Below, one piece after another: positions 21,835-33,312 of a stretch of 64,000 nucleotides of DNA. The translations under genes and the position numbers were made by a program. The stretch is from Cercis canadensis. Taxonomy: Eukaryota; Streptophyta; Magnoliopsida; Fabales; Fabaceae. The notes beneath the pieces were generated by a model that searched no databases, was not told the DNA's origin, and saw nothing but the letters and a program-made list of their open reading frames with translations. The stretch is taken from assembly GCA_003255065.1 (NCBI GenBank), contig QAOA01008427.1:53700-117699 (forward strand), given 5' to 3'. Position 1 is the stretch's first letter. The number at the start of each line of letters is the position of its first letter.

Positions 21835-22984
21835 TTGAATGTTACAGGAAACACTCCTAGAAGGGGGGTGAATAGGAGTTTATCGAAATTATTAAATCAA
21901 ATGATTAAACCCAGAAAATAATTCATGAGCTAGAACACTGTAATACTAAGTTCTATGACTATAGAACAAAATTAAAACACGGAGAGGTATAGATCTATTT
22001 CAAAGAGTATATTAGTTATGAATCAAACCAGAAATTTCAATTCAAATTAGTTCAAAAAGATATCAATGGCATACGAAAATCATAATCAATAGAAACTTTA
22101 AATAGGAATGATAAGAAGATCTTAGCAACAAGTTTTATAGTGGTCAATCACAACATACCCGAAGGTCGCTACAACGTAGATGACTAAATAAAAAGAGATT
22201 TAGTTTTCGAAATTAAAACTCTAGAGTCGCCACCAATTGTATTAAGAAAATAGGGAACAATTGGAAAACCTTTTTTTCTATTAAATAATAAAAAACATTG
22301 GTCTGCGAACCAGAGAGGGTTCGGGAGTCTGTTTATGCGTGGGGAAGGTGTTAGACACCCCACAGCATCCGTCTAAAGACGATTACCCTAAATTAGTTGT
22401 GTGAACATAATATGGCAAAAAATGTATATTTTATTTACCCTAGAATAATAAATTGATTACAAGAATATTTGACAAAAATAAGAACCCAAAATTTAAACGT
22501 GCAATTCATGAATTATCTACCGAGACTTAAATCCTTCCACCCCTTCATAGCATGAAGAGACCGTTCAGGGTGGCATTACCTTCACCTAGATTAGATAGAG
22601 AAAGGCATCCCATATAGGACTGACTCGCCCTATCCTCCCATGATAAGTGAAAGGGGCATGCAGACACTACGCGACACAGGTATATTTTTACATGCAATGC
22701 AAATGCATGATTTTAAATATTACAAAACTTGTCTCAAAATCTAAGTACTGAGAAATCTTAAATTACATCCAAAAATAAAAAAAAGAGATAAATAAAACAA
22801 CGTTCTTGCTCCAAGCTTGCATCTGGATATATTCCGGTTGGGCCTTCCGATTTGCTTGTACTCATAATTACCATGAATTATGTCCGAGGACACTCATATA
22901 TACCAAAACACAAATTAGGCAAGACTTAAAGACTTATGGTTATAAAGAGACAAAACTGAGAGTGAATGAGAGCCAAAACTTAGA

Positions 22985-24010
22985 GTGAACTAGACATGCA
23001 AAAATTTTAAAAATTATTTACATTGAAGCCACATATCCTACGGTTTTAATAAAATCAAAATTACTTAATTTGGATTTGTACAACTTAAGAAAAAAAAAGA
23101 CCGAACACTACTAGAGATAAGGCATCAGTGTCAGTGCAACCTTGAGCACCTAAGTTCAAACTCGAACTAGCAGTAAACTAGATATGGAAAAAATCTGAAA
23201 ATTGCATACATTGAAGCACAGTCCTAATGAGATAAGAACCACATAAAATGGAGCTGTACAACTTCTAGAAAAAAATAAAATACTGAACATTGCCAAGGAT
23301 AGGGCATCAGTGTCAGTGCAACATTGAGTAGGTAAGTTCAAACTCGAACTGGCAGTAAACTAGACATGCAAAAAATCTAAAAATTTCACACATTGAAGCT
23401 ACACATCTTACGGTTCTAATGAGATAAGAACCATGTAAAACGGAGCTGTACAACTTTAGAAAAGAAATGAAATACCTAACACTGCCAGGGATAGGGCATC
23501 AGTGTTAGTGCAACATTGAGTTGGTAAGTTCAAACTCGAACTAGCAGTAAACTAGACATTCAAAAAATCTGAAAATTGCACACATTAAAGCTACACATCT
23601 TATGGTTCTAATGAGATAAGAATCACATAAAACGGAGCTATACAACTTTAGGAAAAAAAAATGAAATACCGAATACTGCCAGGGATAGGGCATCAGTGTC
23701 AGTGCAACATTGAGCAGGTAAGTTCAAACTCAAACTGGAGTAAACTAGACATGCAAAAAATCTGACAATTGCATACATTGAAGCTACACATCTTACGGTT
23801 CTAATGAGATGAGAACCACATAAAACAGAGTTGTACAACTTCAGAAAAAAAAATGAAATACTGAACACTACCAGGGATAGGGCATCAGTGTCAGTGCAAC
23901 ATTGAGTAGCTAAGTTCAAACTCAAACTGGTAGTAAACGAGACATGCAAAAAATCTGAAAAGTTCACACATTGTAGCTGCACATCTTACAGTTCTAATGA
24001 TACCAACCTC
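22985..24010. repeat. Tandem repeat, about 181-193-bp unit, about 5.4 copies
   Basis: The marker 'actagacatgca' and close variants recur at 22989, 23178, 23359, 23551, 23744 and 23937 (periods 189, 181, 192, 193, 193). Each unit also carries 'gggatagggcatcagtgt' and 'cggttctaatgaga'-like text. The first unit is the most diverged. Confidence 0.92.
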
Positions 24011-25330
24011 ACTTAATTCCAATCTTTGTAGCTCCAAAAACAATTAAAACACTGAGCATTGCCAGTAGAAAACTGACAGCAGTAAAAGAAAAACATATAA
24101 ACATTCTTTTCATGAAAAAACAGAATGGAGCCAACTTGATACTAAAACAGTATGGGATTAATACTCAATATGCAAGATAGAAACTATTTAGACTCAAAGA
24201 AATATCACAAATCATCAAATCAAAAAAAAATGGAGCATAATGTCACAAAAATAAGATAAGCCTCAAGACAGGAGCTCAAATTCCACAAGCAAATATTTAA
24301 GGAATCAACTGGATTCTCTGCTAGACAGCCTCACAAAAGTAACACAAATGAGTGAAATAGAAACAATCAAAAGCAGCAAATCAAATAAAAACCTTTCCAT
24401 ATAGGAAAAAAAGCAATTCCATGCTATTTACAATCCCAAAAGCTAAACAACCAGATTACAACCATCTCAAAGGCTCAAGGTCGACATTAAAATCAAGCCA
24501 AGAAGGTCAGCATCACCAAGTAAAAGTTTAGATCACGCCAACTAGAACAGCAACAACAAAATGCATTAGAATGGCAATAGTGAAATGCACCTAAACAACA
24601 ACAATATACATGAGGAAAAAAAATCTAGGCAAACACCAAACATGTCCAAAATAGCAGGAAACTCATGCAGAATATCTCCCAAGATGGCCTAAGGATCCAT
24701 CCAAGATGGCACAAAAACTACAATTAAAACCATCCTTGAAGCATACTTAAACAGCTAAGAAATTAATCATCAATGAACGATATTCTTCAGGAGGATAGCA
24801 CACCACCCATGATATTTTCTCAAATGTTGTCCACAAATATCATAATCCAGGACATACAAAGTATGCTAAGAAAAGGACCATCAAGACCACTTTCACAAAC
24901 ATCATTTCAAATCAGAAATCAACCAGGAAACTCATATCTGCAATTTATTTAACAATTTGGTGAATGCCCACATAAATACTAATTTAAATTAACAAGCCCA
25001 TTTGTAGCCATTTCAAAATTCTTACTCCACATTCAAAAATTGACATAGATAAATCAAAGAATGATCCCAAGCATCCATTTGGGAACATGTAGAGATCACC
25101 CTACAAGATCCAAAGTGCAATTAAAAGTTTCAGATTATACAACTAATCCAAGCACATTTTTACATAAGAATATTTCTCATTTTAACCACAAACATATCAG
25201 AAACAATAAAAACAACAGAGAATCACACCAGTTCAAGCTTAACGATTGAAATTCATGCTATTCTATATTCTAATCATACCACAACAATCCGTTTTCGATG
25301 ATGGGTCTGCTGTCCTTTGGGTCCTTGTTT

Positions 25331-25600
25331 CCACGAAGCTTCAGCTTCTTTGGTGAGAATAAAACAGAACAAGAGAGAATTCGGAGAGTAATCCCAAGAA
25401 GGAGACCAAAGGGTCTCAATGGATTATCGTTCGGTTTCCCTCACTCACTGCCTCCCTTTCTATTTCCACGAAGCTTCAGCTTCTTTGGTGAGAAGAAAAC
25501 AGAACAAGAGAGAATTCGGAGAGTAATCCCAAGAAGGAGACCAAAGGGTCTCAATGGATTATCTTTCGGTTTCCCTCACTCACTGCCTCCCATTTCTATT
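25331..25600. repeat. 135-bp tandem duplication
   Basis: Two nearly identical units begin 'ccacgaagcttcagcttc' at 25331 and 25466. Differences are few, so the duplication looks younger than the 190-bp array. Confidence 0.9.
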
Positions 25601-26628
25601 TCTTCCTTCCCCTCTTTCTGAATGTCGTTCTCTTACTTCTTCTTATTCCTTTCCCTTTTTTCTCCCTTTTCTCAATCTCCTCCGTATCTCTCCTCTCATC
25701 TTTTTTACTTGCTTTTCTTTATTTAGTTATTTAATCATTTACTTAAAATAAAAAAAATAAATTAAAGGTTGGACCAATGAGGAGAGAAGGACATCCATTC
25801 CTTGCTCTCCTATTGGTTACTTTAGATCCAATGATGCTAAAAGTAAATTTACAAAAAATATATTTATATGTTTTTATCAATTATTTACATAATTAAGAAA
25901 AATAACAAAAATGGACCAAGTGGGCTTAAATAGATATGGGCTTAGTGAGACAATGGATTAGGCTTAGGTTTTCTTTTTATTGTAAAAGCTCAAACAAATA
26001 AAAAACATTAATTAAAAATTTAAATTTATCTCCAATTTTCTTAAATATATTTTTAACTATCAAATGACTTGGACAAAATACGGTGTCTACAGTTTGCACA
26101 TAAGAAAGAAGAAGATTCTCAGTAAAAATGAAAGATTGAAAGGCCTCTGTATTTTCTTCTTTCTGTTTCTCTCCTCTACTTGATTCAGATGGCAAGGGAA
26201 AGCTGCATAATAAGGAAGAAAGGCAGCACGTGAAGAGCAATTTTCACCCTTGATCAAAGGGACAGCTGTCAAGCTGAGATGCACTTCAATTCCACTAACT
26301 ATTCTCTTGTCTTGTAGTGTCTAAAGAGGTTACTTTATACCAACTTCCCTTGAAAGGTGGATCTCTACCAAACCTTCATAGGGAAATGGTTAAAAGCACA
26401 CGTGAAGCAGCATTCTGACAAGCACTTTGAGATTTGAAGACTTAGCATGCACAGTAGCAACTAGAAGAGAAGAGCTGGTTTAATAACTAGTTCTTTCGAA
26501 TAAGTAAAACAGTTCTTTGATATCTTTACTAACCTGCACTTAGAATAATGCTTGAACACAAAATATATTAAAAGATATTTAACAATTTGTTATCATCAAA
26601 AACATGAAAGAGAATTGTGGAACTAACA

Positions 26629-27075
26629 ATCTCCCTATCTTTTATGATGACAAATGATTAAGGGAAAATCTCCCCCTGAATATGAGCATACCTCAGAAAT
26701 CGTTCTTCAAACTAGTTCTAACAGTAGTTTCAAAAAGAAGTTTTAAAGAATTAGGGAGATTTCCTGCAGCTGAGATAAACCGTTAAATATACCAAAATAG
26801 ACAGCAGTTTAATCAGACTATCTCAGATATTGTTCTCCCCATTTGTCATTATCAAAAAGATAAGAAGGAAGAATCAACCATTAACCAAACAGAAAAAAAT
26901 AAAGAACATAAAGCAGATAAGCAACAGTAATAGCCAATGTCAACCAAAAATCCAGAACACAAACACAATAGAACCAATATAGTGATGCATGAGATGCAAC
27001 AAGAAATGGCACCTAAAACTGATTACGATTAAATGTTTTACATATTAATTTGAAATCATAACATAGAACTAAAAG
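26629..27075 (-). other. Copia 3' untranslated/internal end next to the shared LTR
   Basis: On the minus strand this reads into the LTR edge at 26628 with purine tracts ('aggggg agattttccc' near 26660-26675 and 'agggagat' at 26629-26636), like polypurine tracts upstream of a copia 3' LTR. No coding sequence is seen. Confidence 0.4.
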
Positions 27076-27165
27076 CTAAGGTGAAGATGGTTTGGAGGAT
27101 TTGAGAGCTGCCAACTCTGCCTTTGTTCGTGCCAACTGCTTCTCCACAATAGCCAAAAACTTTGA
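27076..27165 (-). pseudogene. Short coding tail (EKQLARTKAELAALK type)
   Basis: The minus-strand frame ends in TAG at 27076-27078 and reads a charged helical peptide ending KSSKPSSP. It begins inside the integrase frame of copia element 2 by a sequence switch near 27165. It may be the C-terminal extension of the copia element whose 3' end follows. Origin uncertain. Confidence 0.35.
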
Positions 27166-28642
27166 ATGTTGTGTATGGTGGCTCTTTGTGATATAACAAC
27201 TCATAAGGAGATTTATTCTGCAGCAATGGAGAAGGGGTTCTATTGATGAGAAAGACTGCTGTATTTAAGCATTCTCCCCAAAACTGTATAGCCACCTTGG
27301 ATTGGAATAATAGTGCTCTTGCCACATTGAGTAAATGCAGATGTTTCCTTTCAACAACTGAGTTTTGTTCAGGTCTGTATGGGCACAAAAATTGGTGAAT
27401 TGTGCCTTCATTTTGCATGAAATCAGTAAGCTGCAACTCCTTAGCATTGTTGGATCTGAACTGTTTAATTGTGCTGCCAAATTATGTCTTGACATATTTG
27501 AAGTAGTGCATGACTGACACACTTGCTTCTGCTTTGGTTTTAAGCATGTAAACCCATGTAAAACATGTGCAATCATCAACCAATGTGAGAAAATATCTCT
27601 TACCATCATGTGTGCAGTGATGATAAGGACCCCATATATCACAATAAACAAGATCAAAAGGTGACTTTGACAGATTGTTATGCGAAGTGAAAGATAGTCT
27701 ACGAAGCTTGGATAAAGGGCATATAGAACAATTGTTGGTAACAATTTTCAAGATTTTGTCTGACAAGTGGCCTAGTCTAGCATGCCATAGATGTGCATGG
27801 CTAGGGAAATCTGATACTGAGTTTACAATGGAATTATGTACAACAGAATTTGAATCAGTTACAAGTAAATGGTTTGAAGCAAAATTTGGAATGGAAAATC
27901 TTGTATCAATGGTTATTTGTGCATCATTTCCTTTTGATTGAAATATGTATAGACCTTTACACAACTCACCCTTGCCAATCATCCTCGACTGGTTGATGTC
28001 CTGAATGATGAAAGTGTTAGGGTGAAAGGTTATTGTATATGGAGAATGATGTAACAATGTACCAACTGATATAAGATTCACATGAAATTCTGGTATGAAA
28101 AGGACTTCAGTCAAGATGAAGTTAGGAGCCAAAGCAACTGTGCCAACAACAGAGACTGAGACTTTGGTTTTGTTTGGAAGAATAACATAATGATTTGTCA
28201 ATGGTGTATAGGAAACAAAAAATTTGAGAGAGCAAGCAATGTGAGATGTAGCTCTTGAATCTATAATCCAGGAACTTGGACTATTTTGAAAATTGAGACT
28301 ATTAGCAAAAAAAATCATACCATTCACATTGGGGTTTGCATTATCCACTGCAAGATGATTTGTTTGGGTTTGAAGCAATTGCATCAGTTGATGATATTGC
28401 TGTGCAATCATTTGGAATGGTTCTTGTGACTGATCAGCAACAAGAAATGTGGAGTCACCAACTTGATTAACACTGCCAGTATGTGCATTTTTTCCTTTCT
28501 TGTAGCCAGATGGATAACCATGTATCTTGTAGCATTTATCTTTGGTGTGTCCAAGAATGCCACAATGAGCACACATTGGCCTATCCTTCTTGACATACTT
28601 AGGCTTCCCCTCATTACTTGGTTTGTGACCTGCCTGAGACAC
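27166..28642 (-). pseudogene. Copia element 2: zinc knuckle, protease, integrase
   Basis: The frame 27482-28642 (386 codons) holds a CCHC knuckle (C24, C27, H32, C37), a protease motif changed to D-S-R-A-T-S-H (Asp 128, Gly replaced by Arg at 130), the pre-integrase segment (LWHARLGHLS) and the start of the integrase core (VYCDIWGP). A frameshift at about 27440-27480 leads to 27056-27436 (PYRPEQNSVVERKHLHLL with the catalytic Glu region). The integrase then ends abruptly at about 27165. There is no reverse transcriptase or RNase H. The Gly-to-Arg change alone would be expected to kill the protease. Confidence 0.78.
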
Positions 28643-29412
28643 TGCATAAGTGCATCATTTTGAGCAGCAGATAAACCCAGCTCCTTTTGCTTTTCATCTT
28701 GAATCACCAAAGAAAAAACTTGATTAATGGGAGGCAGAGGATCCATTAGCAATATCTGACCTCTTACATATGAAAAAGAGTCATTAAGCGCCATCAAAAA
28801 ACACAGCACATATTCCTGGAGTAGATGATCAACAACTAGCCTTGCACCCCCACAATTGTAGTTACAAACTGAATGGTATTCACCAAGTTCTTCCCAGATT
28901 CCTTTCAGCTTGGTGAAATATTTCCCCATTGTCATTGATCCTTGTGAAAGATTAACCAATTCTTTCTTGAGTTGGAAAATTTGTGGGCCATTTTGTTGTT
29001 GATACCTTTCTTGAAGATCTCACCAAATGTCAACAGCAGTGGCAGAGTATATCACGCTAGCAGTGATCTCTTTTGACACCGAATTAAGCAACCATGAAGT
29101 AACAATGTTATTATTTCGTTGCCAAGCCAAGAAAAATCGAGTATTGCTCGCATCAAGGACCTGAAGTGATCCATCAACAAAACCGAGCTTATTCTTGGCC
29201 AGCAATGCCATGCGCATGGCTTAAAGCCATGAATTATAATTGTCTCCAGTGAGCACTTGTGACACTAGATTGAGCCCCGGAGAATCCGAACGGTGAAGAA
29301 AGAAGGGATTCAAAGCATCATCAATGGTGGAATTCACCATTAATGACCTGAACAAGAAAACAAAAGAGAAGACAATACAATCAAACTTCAATGCACAGAG
29401 GCGGAAGAGCAA
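28408..29412 (-). pseudogene. Copia element 2: gag
   Basis: Three open pieces in different frames: 29221-29412 (NPFFLHRSDSPGLNLVSQ, GDNYNSWL), 29020-29217 (MALLAKNKLGFVDGSL) and 28408-28959 (KGIWEELGEY, FLMALNDSF). Together they give the copia gag domain order. A stop at about 29221 and frameshifts near 29020 and 28640-28960 break it. Confidence 0.75.
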
Positions 29413-29416
29413 GATT

Positions 29417-29428
29417 GCTCTGATACGA
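29417..29428 (-). promoter_or_regulatory. Primer binding site of copia element 2
   Basis: The minus strand reads TCGTATCAGAGC, one base away from the tRNA-Met complement, immediately beside the putative LTR. Confidence 0.65.
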
Positions 29429-29660
29429 TATTAAGTCTTGGAACAAAGGACATGAGCCAAGCATAGAAAAATGAATTGAAGAGAATGAAACTTGAATTGA
29501 ATTTACAGACGTATACAAGTGTCTATATATAGAGTTTACAAGTCTGGTATTCTAACTAATTGAAATACAGAAACTGTTATTCTAACTAACTCAGTTACTA
29601 ATGCTGGTATTCTAACTAACTGAAGTTAACTAATTTAAGTAAATTATATATTGCGTAATA
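29429..29660 (-). mobile_element. LTR remnant of copia element 2
   Basis: About 230 bases between the primer site and the start of the duplicated host segment. It has short repeats of 'ggtattctaactaa' (about 29546, 29577 and 29605) and a 'tctatatatag' TATA-like palindrome (29521-29531). No partner LTR is present in the window. Confidence 0.45.
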
Positions 29661-29882
29661 AAAATAAAGTCTGGGAGGGGGTGGCGCTGCTGGTGGCAGT
29701 GGTTTCCACCCGCCCTAATTTCTTCCCTTTTTGAAGAGAGAAATGGAATTAGAAAGAGAAATAGAAATAATAATAATAATAACAACCGAGGGGTGGCTCC
29801 ACCCAATCCACACCTTTCTTCCCCCTCTTAGAGAGAGAAACCCATTCTAAAGAGAGAAGCAGAGGTTCAAGGGAGAGAAATA

Positions 29883-31206
29883 GAGAAATTTAGGAGAATA
29901 GAGAGAGGGTCTCTACTTACAATCTTATATTATGTCTTTAAATTTTGAGGAAATTATTAATTAAGTTGACACATCAACGCACACAGTTTATAGAGAGATG
30001 AAATTAACATAAGACTTTCTTGATCTTTTCTAATAGAAACTAACATAAGTTTTGAAGCCTCTTGGAAACATTCTACAGATTTAAGAGAAAAAATGTGGTT
30101 TCCAAGGGGATTAGATGGCCATCTCTTTAGGTTTTGCAGTTAATTAAGAACTGAAGGACAATCAATTACATAAAAAAAAAAGAAGAAAAAGAATTAAAGA
30201 GCTAAAATATAATAAAAAATTTACAATCACTAGTCAAGTTGGTCCAATTTCATTTCAACTTTCACCATCTTAATGAAAGCTATCGTTTATTCATGAAATA
30301 GACATATAAATGAAATGGTTGACAACATTCAGTAAAAGTTGAATTAAACACTAAAAAGTTAGGTAGCCAGGATTTTATCTTGGGTTTAGGTATAGGGTGC
30401 AAATTTTGTTTTCCCATTTTTTGCTTTATTATCACCAAATATTTCTGTCTTCTAGTCATGAAGCAATAGAAGCCATGGTGTTAGAATTGCCAGGTAGAAA
30501 AAACGTACACTGGCTACTCAATAATGAAGGGTAAATGTGTACTGTGGAGATAGGCCTTTTGTAAATAAAACACTTTATGTAGGAAGGTTTTAAAAGTTGA
30601 AGAAAAAAAAGCAGCAAAAGTATTTGTTCATCTGTCTCAAATAAGGGTCAGTGAGTTTAAAGAGAGACCACAAAAGGTGTTTTCTATAATAGCAGGCATT
30701 AAAATATCAAAAAATTAAGCTACTTATGTTTAAAATCATATTGCTTAATCTGTTTGTGATGAGCAATTAGAAAAATTACCAAAACATTGAGTTATTCACT
30801 TCACTAAGGGAGAATCCCAGAAAAAGAACATAATAGAGATGTGTTATGAAAATGGCAGGGAAACTTTACACCAATGCTAAAATAATCATATTGAAATGTG
30901 ATTAACAGGCTTGGTTCAGATATCTGGAACGAATTGTTACTATAAAAAATGGATTATCATAATACCCAGAATTGTCAAAACATACAACGTTCATTATGTT
31001 TGGCAAACCATACATGCAAGAATTTTGTGTTGAGAGTAATTACTGATTCATGGCATAATATCCAAAAGGAAATAAAATAATATTCCCATGCCAGCAACTC
31101 ACTTAAGCTAATCATGAAATATCATAACACCACTTAGCACTAGCTAATTAAATGAAATAAGGAATATTATGCTCATGATTAACACTTTAATACTTAGAAG
31201 AAATAA
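29883..31206. other. Non-coding part of the duplicated segment
   Basis: No gene is seen. It holds AT-rich sequence shared with 35940-36146 and 56874-57981, including the intact CRM insertion site near 30120. Confidence 0.6.
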
Positions 31207-31758
31207 AGCTTAATTGCAATTTTGGTCATACTATTTTAATAACCTGAACTTTTTACTCTTTTTTGTTTTAAAATGAATAATTTAGTCCCTTTATATTCAT
31301 AAAATGTGCAATTTTGGTCATTCTATCTTTGAGTTAAAATTTCTCAAGTGTAGTTCAAAGTGTAAAATTTTCTGATTCAAAATCTTACTATTCTGATTGA
31401 AGAGCTATGTCTTGCAGTCCCACTCACAAAATTTTAGCTTGATACAATGGTAGGACTCAGTCCAAACTACCAAAACTAACAATTTTCATCTAACCGGAGA
31501 TTTAGATTCATTTACCATTAGATTGAACTAAAATTTTGTGAAGAGATTCACAAGACATAGCTATTCAATCTAAATAGTAGGATTATGATAAAAAAAAACT
31601 TTACATCTTAAACTAAACATATGAAATTTTGGCTCAAAGACAAAAGGACCAAAATTACACATTTTATAAATATAAATGAACTAAATTGTTCATTTTCAAA
31701 CAAGAGGGATAAAAAAATTTAAGTTGTTAAAATAGGAGGACCAAATTGCAAATAAGCC
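31207..31758. mobile_element. MITE with long terminal inverted repeats (Mutator-like), copy 1
   Basis: 552 bp. The left arm (aGCTTAATTGCAATTTTGG...) and the right arm are reverse complements over about 130 bases. It is flanked by nine-base direct repeats AAGAAATAA (31198-31206) and GAGAAATAA (31759-31767). A nine-base target duplication with long inverted repeats is typical of Mutator-type elements. No transposase is encoded. Confidence 0.85.
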
Positions 31759-31767
31759 GAGAAATAA

Positions 31768-33312
31768 GTGCGAAATAGAAACAAATATTCACCAGCAAAC
31801 TCAAAAGCCAAGTCTCTTTATATTGCTGTATAAAGGAAAAATAAGACAATTGCCCAACCCAATTTCCCAATAATCATGCTAAATTTAAAAGAAACACATA
31901 AGTAAGAAAATATATGATGTCTGGATTTGAAATATACAACATTAGAGTGCATTTCAAGCCTTATTTGATCTAACAAAACATGAATGCTGTCATATAACAG
32001 TATCCAGACCACCAATTGAGATCCTTAAACAACTTCGTCTAATTGGCCATTAGCATCATATTCATATTGGGAGAACATCAAAAAATTGAAAGTGGTATTC
32101 TCAATGTTCCGAGCACATTCAAAATCACTTGCAAAGATAATAAGCATAAAAATATTCATTTCATATCAAGTAGAAATTCACTTTATATTCAATCTCTTAC
32201 AGCAAGGGATAAACATTCAATCTTTAGAAACACATTGTGGCCATCATAATACAATAAAAAAGAAAAAAACAGCAAAGGTTAAAAAGTTCAAAACATGTAA
32301 TTAAAAAACAAAACATCAACCAGCAGAGGCTAAAAATGTTAAAATTTTAAATTTCTCTTGTATCTCCTGCATATAAATGACAAAAATTAATCAAAAAGGT
32401 ACAGAACAGTGAACCATTAATCTAATTCTCATGTTTGTTTTTTTTTCTTTTTCCAAAATTAATTTTCAAATCTATGAAACCCATAATCTAATTCTCAATT
32501 CTTTTCGGGTAGTGAAGTTGGACAAGTTGTTCACTCACGAGCTTTTCTAGTTGATAAACAAAGCATTTGAGCTTTTGATCACCAAAAAGTCACTGAGATG
32601 TCTCCTACACCTCTGACACTGAAAAAAGTTACCCTTCTAAATGGTCATGACCAAGACATAATCTTAATTAACCACTATCGCCATCTCAATTTCTGAAGTC
32701 ACTTGAGAGTCATGATAGTTTATGGATTCCAAATTCATATAGCCTCCTGTGCAAAAGAAGAAAGTTGTTTCGGCTATCTAGTTAAATTTAGAATTTGAAA
32801 ATGTTTTGGCCTTGAAGGGGAGACACCATACATTATCATGAGTATGACATTACACTCTTGCAGCAAGAAAAAAAAAAAGAATAAATTGAAGTTTTGGGCT
32901 ACTAAAGGCCGTTTAGCTACTTTTGTTTTGATGGAATGGCATTAATAATTAGCCTCATCCATTTCTTGTTAGATCTAGGTTGATCTTGTATCTTAATCTT
33001 ATTTATTAGTTATTTTGACCCATTTCTTTTTGCCCGAAAAAGGTCCAAAATTGCTAGCTAAACAATTCAATGGCATCATATTAGAGCAGAACAAGTAGAT
33101 GCTGACAACAAGCATGACTACAGTAACCCATAACATTAACCAAAATACAACTATTACAAGCGAACTGCAATCTATCAAGATGAGAAAATTAAATGTAAAT
33201 AGCATTGTAACAAAAACAAGCTGGGGAAAAAAGAATATGCTACAATAACACATAGTTAAACCCCCGTTCCCCATCCAAGGTAGACACACGGAATTCTTAA
33301 TCTTAATTGCAA
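31768..33312. other. Non-coding 3' flank of the F-box gene
   Basis: AT-rich sequence without a supported gene. It is well conserved in copy 2 (58545-60023), apart from a gap of about 35-75 bases around 32680-32780 and small indels. The open frames inside are short and lack domains. Confidence 0.6.

Larger units (their letters stand above)
22149..26091. mobile_element. Long LTR (about 3.9 kb) nested in the copia LTR
   Basis: Same family as 14676-17036: shared 'gagtcgccaccaattgta', the 'gggaaggtgttagacacccc' segment, and the end GGTGTCTACA at 26091. The first two bases (TG) and adjacent copia sequence are lost, so no target duplication remains. It contains a ~190-bp tandem repeat (22985-24010), a 135-bp tandem duplication (25331-25600) and no coding domains. 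Open frames inside it are by-products of the repeats. Confidence 0.7.
21840..26628 (-). mobile_element. LTR of copia element 1, split by another LTR
   Basis: Outer parts 21840-22148 and 26092-26628. On the plus strand it starts TGTTACAGG and is inferred to end at CTAACA, giving TGTTA/TAACA inverted ends. A foreign LTR occupies 22149-26091, and about 290 bases of the copia LTR present at 18375-18650 are missing at that place. On the far side (26629 onward) the sequence looks like the internal 3' end of a copia element rather than flanking host DNA. Confidence 0.65.

Noticed and set aside
23156-23982. Open frames with repeated peptide
   Set aside because: By-product of the 190-bp tandem repeat; antisense and not conserved in frame between units.
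22985-24010. CRISPR-like array
   Set aside because: Units of about 190 bp without short direct repeats and unique spacers, in plant DNA.
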